A stretch of DNA of 64,000 nucleotides from Prosapia bicincta. Lineage: Eukaryota > Arthropoda > Insecta > Hemiptera > Cercopidae. Position 1 is the first letter of the stretch. Every line of letters starts with the position of its first letter. The position numbers were made by a program, and so were the translations under genes. Under the pieces are notes generated by a model. That model was not told where the DNA came from. It did not search any database and saw nothing but the letters and a program-made list of their open reading frames with translations. The stretch lies in assembly GCA_036971475.1 (NCBI GenBank), contig JBAIZL010000002.1, forward strand, positions 334,264,320 through 334,328,319, in the 5' to 3' direction. Below are positions 32,901-41,900 of the stretch, one piece after another.

Positions 32901-35900
32901 GGTTTATGAGATACATATTCAGAACTTCGTATGATTGCTCTTAACCTCTCCATTGCATCAGCTAGATTCAGTTGCTGTGATCTAGTCTTGTCAGATTTTA
33001 TTACTAAAAACCCATTCTTAGAAATCTTGGTTTTATGCTTAAAAAAACAATATTTGATAATGTAATATTATTGTAAAATTTTATTATTGTAATCATCTTG
33101 ATTGCACTGATTAAATGATAAATAATTATTTAAAGGACTATGTGAAAAATATTAGCTTACTATGCTGGCCTGTTTCAAAACTGTTGTTTTATTGATAAAA
33201 CCTAACCTTCTACTCAACCTAACCAGATTAGGCATGAAATGACAGTTCCAAACCACATCAGTAGAGTAAGTTTTCGCTTAATTCTTTAAATAATTATTTA
33301 TAATTTATTACAAAAGCTGCTAACTTTTACATTGCTTAACATAAGCGTGCTTTTACATCGACATTATATTTTAACATTAAACTGTTTTATCTACATCCAA
33401 ACAACTGTCTTTTACTAAGATTTAATCAAGTAATAAGTATTACAATTTTTTCAAAACAGGTTATATATCAATCACTGAATATAGGTTGTAAAGCAATATG
33501 AAATAACTAAGAGTATTAAAAAAACTTTTTTATGTTAATTTTTTGTCTTTAAATGGTTGTTATAATACTTATATAGTTCTTGAATTTTGTAGTCCATTAC
33601 GTTCTGTAAATCTTATTAATCATATACTAGCTCTTAACCTCTCCATTGCATCAGCTAGATTCAGTTGCTGTGATCTAGTGTTGTCAGATTTTATTACTAA
33701 AAACCCATCCTTAGAAATCTTGGTTTTATGCTTAAAAAAACAATATTTGATAATGTAATATTATTGTTGTAATCATCTTGATTGCACTGATTAAATGATA
33801 AATAATTATTTAAAGGACTATGTGAAAAATATTAGCTTACTATGCTGGCCTGTTTCAAAACTACTTTACTCCTAAACTAATATAGTAGTAGTAATAAAAC
33901 TATATAGTAGTGGGATTACAAAAATAATATGAAATAAATTTTAGTAAAACCCATAAAGTATGTTAATTTACTAACTAGAAGCTATCGGTCAGTACTTGAA
34001 TACTATAAAATTTACTCACAATATTTGGTCTATCCATGGATCAACAAATCCCACATACTATCAATTTTTATTCACTTTATTAAATATAATTTTAACAACA
34101 CTTACTATAAAAAAACATTAGCATACAGGTTGTTTATGCACATGAATAGAAATATTTTTTTTATTCATTAAAATGTACCTACAAAGGTTGCATTCAAGTT
34201 ATATCAATTTTAGTAAAAAAATAAATAAAAACATACACAAAACTCACAAATTAATCATTTATTTCTCATACGCGTTTCAACGACCAAGTCATCATCGTCA
34301 GTGAGTGTTACTACTACAAACTCTAACTTACAACTAGGGTGAAAGTAAGGTTACACTTCCGTATTCATACAGTAGGCGTTGCCACGCCCACTTGTCAAAA
34401 CAACAGTTATTAACCCTACTTTAAACATGATATATCAAATAGAAATTTTGTACCTAACTCAATAATTACAATAAAATTTGTAACATACAACATATGTAAT
34501 TACATATAAACAAAATAGATAATTAATATTACACTTTATTATTGTCAAAATATTTAACCTAAAAGTTACAGTAACCTTCCCCTCCCCCTTTTGTGTCATG
34601 CTAATTACAATAATATAGAATTTTGAATACTCATTGTTTATAATATTATTTTTATTCCTATTAATATACAAAGTTTCCCATGCATCCAATTCACTATACT
34701 TAACAACGTTTTTAACAGGGTTACATTGTCTACTTTAAATTCGTGCTCTTCCTCTAAACAATGTTTCGCCATCACAGATTTTTCTGGTCTATTATATTTA
34801 ATATGGGAAAAATGTTCTTTAGCCCTAGTTTTGATATTTCTTTTTGTTTGGGCTATATATTTCAGAGGACACTCGCTACACTTCAGGCAGTAGATTCCTG
34901 ACTTTTCTTCATTAGGTATGGCGTCTTTATGGTTCCCTAACAACTTCTTTAGGTTATTTGCAGTGGCAATTGTAACGTTCAAATTACTATATTTTCCTAG
35001 AGATTTTCTAATTTTATTAGACAGCGGTGGATGGTGTGTTATTTTTACCCATTTTATCCCTTTTAAATCTCTTATTAACGTGCTGTATAAATACGGAAGT
35101 GTAACCTTACTTTCGCCCTAGTTGTAAGTTAGAGTTTGTAGTAGTAACACTCACTGATGATGATTTTTTTTCAGGCGAAAAACCTATCAAGGTTATCATC
35201 CCCTAACTAAAGTTTTATTTTAAAATAAATGTTACATAAATAAAACTACCCAAACTAATCAAAATAAAATAAAATAAATGTTTAATACTAATTGTAACTA
35301 AAACTAAAGAAACTAAAATTATACATAATTTAAATATTATTAAATAGATTCAGGTGGCGTAAGAAAGCGATGACACGGTCGATAGCTGTGACATCATCCC
35401 TTAAAACCACCTCGAAGATCGTAACGTATATACAAATCGCTCAACTCATCACAATCAAGCAGGACATGCTTGATTGTAATATTACTTCTACAAAACGGAC
35501 ATAGTGGTGGATCCTCATGTCGCATCAACCATCCATGCGTTAACAAAGAGTGGCCGATGCAAAGTCGAGTAACCACCACTTCCTCCCTACGATTCGAACG
35601 AACAGATGTCCTCCATGGTCGGACGGTATTTTTGATGCCCCTCAGCTTGTTTCTATTTACATTTTGCCATTCTTCATTCCAAACAGAAAATATTATAGTT
35701 TTAATACTGCATACAAAATCTGATGCCATCACACGTTGTGTCGATGGCAGCATACTTGTAGCTAATTTTGCATCTTCATCTGCTTTAGTGTTTCCAAATA
35801 TTCCACAGTGACCAGGCACCCAGAGAAATGACACCTCGATACCCCGTAATTGGAGCTTGTATATTGAGCACAAGATGTCTCCAACTAATGGGTTCTTAGT

Positions 35901-38900
35901 GTACATTTCCTGAATAGCCTGGAGAGCACTTTTGGAATCGGAACATACAAGATATTTAGATGTTGCAGACGGAATTGATCTTAAAGCTTGGAAAATTGCA
36001 TAAAGTTCTGCAGTAAAATCACTACAGGGTGAGGGTAATCCGTAAGTGAAGGTTTGTCCTTCTATATAAAATGCACAACCTATCCCATTGTCCCGTTTTG
36101 AACCGTCTGTGAATATAGTCACAGTATGTTGGTGAGTTAGTTGGATCTGCAAAAACTCCTGACGATAAATAACATCAGGAGTATTGTGTTTTAGGTACCT
36201 GGACAATGAGAAGTCAAATTTTGGCATTCGTATTACCCATGGAGGGATGTCTATAATCTATATTACCACTAATTAATTATAGAATTAATGAAGCTACTTT
36301 ATATTTTAGCATTTTATTTCTTACTATTCTTTAATAGTCAAATGTACGGAGAAAATAAAGGTGCAATGATTTAAAGTTCTAAATAATAAAGTTCTAATAA
36401 TTTAAAGATTTTATAACTTTAAAATTAGGTAAGTAAAATTACCATATTGGCCATACAATACAAATATTTAAGCTAATAGCAAACCTACCTTTTCTAGTAA
36501 AGTATTTCGAATTTCAGGATCTAACCAGTTGGCAGATGCGATGTGAAGTCTTAAGTCTACTTTAGAATTCACAGTATTTACATTTTGTCCTCCTGGCCCT
36601 GAGCTGCGGCTATATGTAATATTTAATGACTCTGCAAAAAAGGTCTTATTGATGTTAATTATTCACAAACACCATCTTATGTTATATTGAAGTTGATTAA
36701 CTAGTTTATAAAATCTTACTAACATATTATGTAAAATCTTACTATAGGTTATGTTAAATTTTTTAAATTAAGTTTTAGTTGATTGTGTAGCATCACTGAA
36801 GATGATGATGTAAATCAATGAAATGCGTCTGATATTAAAGTTTTTATAATTGTGAGTCGTAGCCTATTTATTCTTTTGTTTATATAAAATCTTGACAATG
36901 TTAGGTTACGTATGGAATTACAGTTAATTCATCTGAAGTTAACAAGTTGATACAGTTCTGAACTCTAATATTTCAGAAATTGGTAATACTTGGCATATTT
37001 GTTACAAAGGTTTATTAATAAATTTTGTGAGCACTGTGGACTAATTTTTTAACTAAACACTTGTAAATATTACAAACTTGCCTATAGTAGCACTTATTTA
37101 TATTTGTTGAGGACGGCCGTTTCGGGAAATGTGTTCTATTCTCAACTTAGACCGTAACTGATCTCAAGGTTTATATAGGTTAGGGTATTAGTGTGGAGGT
37201 GGGATATTATGATGATGTGGGTGTATTTTGTGTTTATTAGGAGTTATGATGCCAAAAAGTGTGTGTGAGTTGTAATGTAATTGTGTATTGAGTATGTGTG
37301 TAGGGTGTAGTTTGAAGTGTCTGTATATTTCGTATTGTTCGGTAGTTTGGTTATTTCTGTGTTGTTTATGAAGAATTTGTAGGTTAGATGATATGCCTAT
37401 GTAGTCATGTTTTATGGAGTTGAGATGATCAATGAAGTTTGATTGGTAGTTATTGTTGCCGATGGTAGTTATCAAACTTCGCCTTTTTGACATAATAGCT
37501 CCTAATAATCACAAAATACACCTACATCACCATAATATCCCACCCTCACCCTAACCTACATAAACCTTGAGATCAGTTACGGTCTGAGTTGACAATGGGA
37601 CACATCTCCCGAAATGGCTGTCCTCAACAAATATAAGTAAGTGCTACTATAGGCAAGTTTGTAATATTTACAAGTGTTTAGTGAAAACTAGTAGCTCACG
37701 TGGCGATGGAATCAACAAAAAATCTTCAACTAAATAAATGAAACGCACTAAACACAATGCACTGTTTAGTTAACTAATTGTAAAATACAGTATTTTACTA
37801 AAATAACTTTAGGTACATTTGAATTATATGTACACTTCAATACAGTTCTGAAGTACTGAAGATATTACTTCTGTAGATGATTACCATGTAATTGAAATGT
37901 ACATAAAGTAATTTTAGTAACATAAAGATTTTTGTATTTTGGTTAGTGAGTTTTAATTATTTAGTTAACAAATGTTTATGCCGTTATAAACTAAATAAGT
38001 ACAAATAAATAAGTTATGAGCCATTTTTAATTTGTGTTTAAAAGCTGTAGCTGTAACTCAAAATCTATTAGACCTAAGGAGCTCAAATTTGTATCATTTT
38101 CTTCAGTTTTGAAAGAAACTTCTATGTGATTTATGTACCTTAATTTTGTTTTGAACTTAATTCTTCAAAGTTTCTTGAATAGTCAACAATGTGATTATAT
38201 TACTTACTATACAAACCAAATATACTGCTAAATGTTGTATATATTCAACAATTTATATTGTTCTATAAATTATACATTTAAAATAATAACTTGACAGTTG
38301 CATAAGTTTATAATTATAATACTTATCAAGAAAATAATTAAATAAATTATATTAAAATTTGTTGGCTGTATCAAAGTTCCTTCTTTCGCACTACATTTTA
38401 TAGTTTATTTGAAATATTAAATATTTCAAATATTAAATTGATCGTTCAATGCACAAAAACGTTTAATAATATATTTGAGTAATATTTAAAGTGTAATAAC
38501 CGTGTTTCTCTATTCTTAAATGTTATATCATAAAATAAGTTTTTGCAATTCACAACTTCCATTATTGCTGATTTTCTTGTGTAGGTTTTAAGGCCAATTT
38601 TATCTTGTTTCTGGACTGCACCAGATCAATTCTAAGATTTAGACAATATGTGTTTAGTAGGAATCAAGAAGTGGTAAAATAGTACACCCACATACACACT
38701 GCAATGGACGGCGCACAATGCTCCAACACCCTATCAGCCACCTTTTTGCTATCAAGTGACCGAGCGTCGCCGCCTCCTCCACGTTTTCCGTTGCTAAATA
38801 CAAAATTTTGAAACGAGCCCTTCTCTGTCAGCAGCTAGATCACTGTGCAATGCTCGCCAAAATCTGCCAGAGAACCAGTCCCTGGACTTTAATTTAAAAA

Positions 38901-41900
38901 ACCTAACTTGCTGAGATTTAACCCTTTGGGTATCCATTCCCAGGGATGGAGTTCATTTGAAAGTTTCTTAATGGCGAAATGACCCTTTTTGTTTTAGAAG
39001 TGTGTAAGAAATTTGTTTTAATAAATAATCTACTGTTTTATTTGCAAGTTAGTAAAAAATTGGTTTTTATTTTATTTTTTAATTTATAATTATACAGCAC
39101 AGTTTATATATTTCTTTGTTTAACAACACCTTAAAATTGTTAACAATTCTTTTTACTAGTCTTTACTTTATGACTTCTCTTCTACCCAAATTAAATTTAT
39201 TTCTTCTTTTCTCTTCTAAAAAATTAATATTGTAATTTTAGTGGTAATTTCTTATCCTATTTAACCCTTTCTTTTAAACATTTACAAAACAAACAAAATT
39301 CATTTAAACTTTTTTCTTCATTTATTTTAAAATAAAAAATTCTAAGACAAATATTTTTTATTTATATTGAATTAAAATTATTATTTTATTCTTGTGCTAT
39401 TCAAACATTTAATACCAAAACAAGATTTACTATATTTTTCTGTATAAAGTTTTTCTTTATTTTCTAAAATTCTCTTCTAATCCTTTTGAAATAAACATTC
39501 CCTTCATTTGATTATGAAATTTATTAAGTTTTGATTTTAATCTTTTGCACAAGATAAACAACTGATCTTTCAAAACCAAAATTTATCAACAAACAATTTT
39601 AACTTTTTACCTTTATCTGGATATCCTTCCAGAACTCATTTCAAAAACAACATAATAATATTTTCTATTTCTATACGCAAGTGAAACAAATATGTCTTAC
39701 CTCTAAATCTGAAGTTCTTAAGCTAAATTTAATTCACTAGACCCACATAATTTTTTCCAAAATATTATCTTCCATTTATCTTTTGTTCAGTAACATCCAA
39801 CATAATTTAACATTAATTTTAATCAAAGGAATGTTTTCCAAAATATAATTTTGTCCCATTTTTTCTGCTTTACTACCCTTTAATTAATTCTCAAATAATT
39901 TTGTAAACCATTTAATCCCTTTTAATTTATTTCCATTCAGTCTAATCTACTATAAAAAGAAAAATTTACATTTAAATAGGCCATATTTGTCGGCTCCTTT
40001 GATACAAAGTTCATAGCGAATTATCTTAACTAAATTTTACATTCTATTTATTTTTCTTTATTTATTAATATTTTTAAAACCTTTAATTTCTAAATTTGAG
40101 TCAATTTCTTTATGTTCTAAACAATTTATAAATTTCTGTATTCAAATTTCCAAATCACCGTAAATTATTTTTATTTTAAAACTATAAATCTTGTTAGGTG
40201 TAGTCCTCCATCTTGTGGTTGGACTTACCCCCACTCCCCCACAGAATGCTACCCCTCGATTTTATAAACTAAACAAAGCCACTACTTGGTATTTGTGTAC
40301 CTTTTGTAAAAAAATTTATGTAAGTTTAATTTTTTGAAATAACAATTTTCTCCAAAAATCTTCAATAAAAAAAAAATAATTTATTTGAAAAACAGAGAAG
40401 CTAATATCCGACTTTTCTATTGACCTAGAGTACATTTTTGTACCTTTCCTAACATTAAGTTGTTATTTTAATATAACATTTCCTTTGTTGTCTCGTTTCG
40501 GAATAACTCAATTCAAAAATTTAAATAGTACTTTGGAGAATGTTGATTCTAATTTGCAAATATGTTTTTGTTTCTTATATCCCAGTCCATCAGCTGCCTA
40601 GGATTTTAGTAGAGCCGTTCTATATTTTGAGATCTCTTCCTTATTTTCCAGATTCTGACACACAAAGAAAATAACTGAGGTCATCTTTGTACTAACTTAC
40701 CAACTAACACAATTCTACATGTAGTAAATCTTTTGACACTAAATAAAAAAATGTATGTGGAGTGTATTCTCAAATTTAATTAAGATTAATTAAGATTTAA
40801 TTAAGAAAAAGTTTTAGATGATTTTTATAAATCATTATCAAAATTGTTTAACACAGTGATTGTAGGTGTGCTGGTGCTTAGGTCCAGCTTGGTCGCTGTC
40901 GGCCTGGAGCCCAACATTTTATATCTTTAATCAGCGTATTGTCACTTGGAGTAATCATTTGATACTTTCACATTGTGTCTAGAATACGTATTTAGTGAAT
41001 AGTACTATTGGTTTGGATTTTTCTTTTTCTTGAAGTTAGCTGTGACATGTCATTTGTTAACATATTTTTATTGTAAATACTATATATTCATAACTGAGTT
41101 TATAAATTGTATTGTGTGTAATTTTTGGTTTTTATAGTTAAAAGTAGCCCTGCAATACCTGGAAAGTCAGTAGTATTCTACAGGAACATGCTTGTGAAAT
41201 CTCTAACAGTGACGTCAACAAGAATGACCTAGTTCAGCATATAGTTGATGATGAATCTGTCGATATTACTGGAACGATTTGATGTAAAGTTATGATGAAG
41301 ATCCTGATATTTACATAGAAGCTCCAGAATAAACAATTACAACATCGGAGAGGAGACCTATTGAATTTATCAGGATACCTAACATACTTGATCTCCAATT
41401 TCACGTGCCAGGTTTCCAATATACTGGTTAAACTTACTAATAGATGAAGTGTTTTTAGAAGAAATTTGTGGAGCAACCTACAAATATGTATTTGAAATTT
41501 TATTAAAACGAGATTTGCAATCGAAATCCCGAATAAATAACTGGAAAAATGTGTCATTATGTGAATGAAAAATGTTTATTGATTTAGTGTTACACATGGG
41601 TACAGTTTGACTAAATATAATTCAATATTATTGGAAAACTAATAAATTTTTTTATTTTAAAATTTTCAAAGCATGGCTAGGGATTAAACATATTTTGTTG
41701 TTTGCATTTTAGCAACATAACAGATTAAAGGAGAAACAAGATTTTATAAAAAAATTCAGCCTTTTGTTCATTATTTCAACATGCTGAATAATTATTCTAA
41801 GAAGAGTTATTAATTTACACAATGAAGCAATGGTATCGTGGCAGGGTAAGTTGTATTTTTGCCAAAATATCAAATAAAAGAGTCATAAATATGGTGTAAA

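Larger units (their letters stand above)
34260..35168 (-). mobile_element. Penelope-like element, 5'-truncated, with inverted terminal copies
   Basis: An ~82-base sequence at 34291-34372 is repeated in inverted form at 35083-35163 with only a few mismatches. The segment between holds the end of a Penelope-type open frame on the minus strand. Penelope-like elements commonly show such partly inverted terminal repeats. The right arm is cut by the LINE at 35165-36250. Confidence 0.75.
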
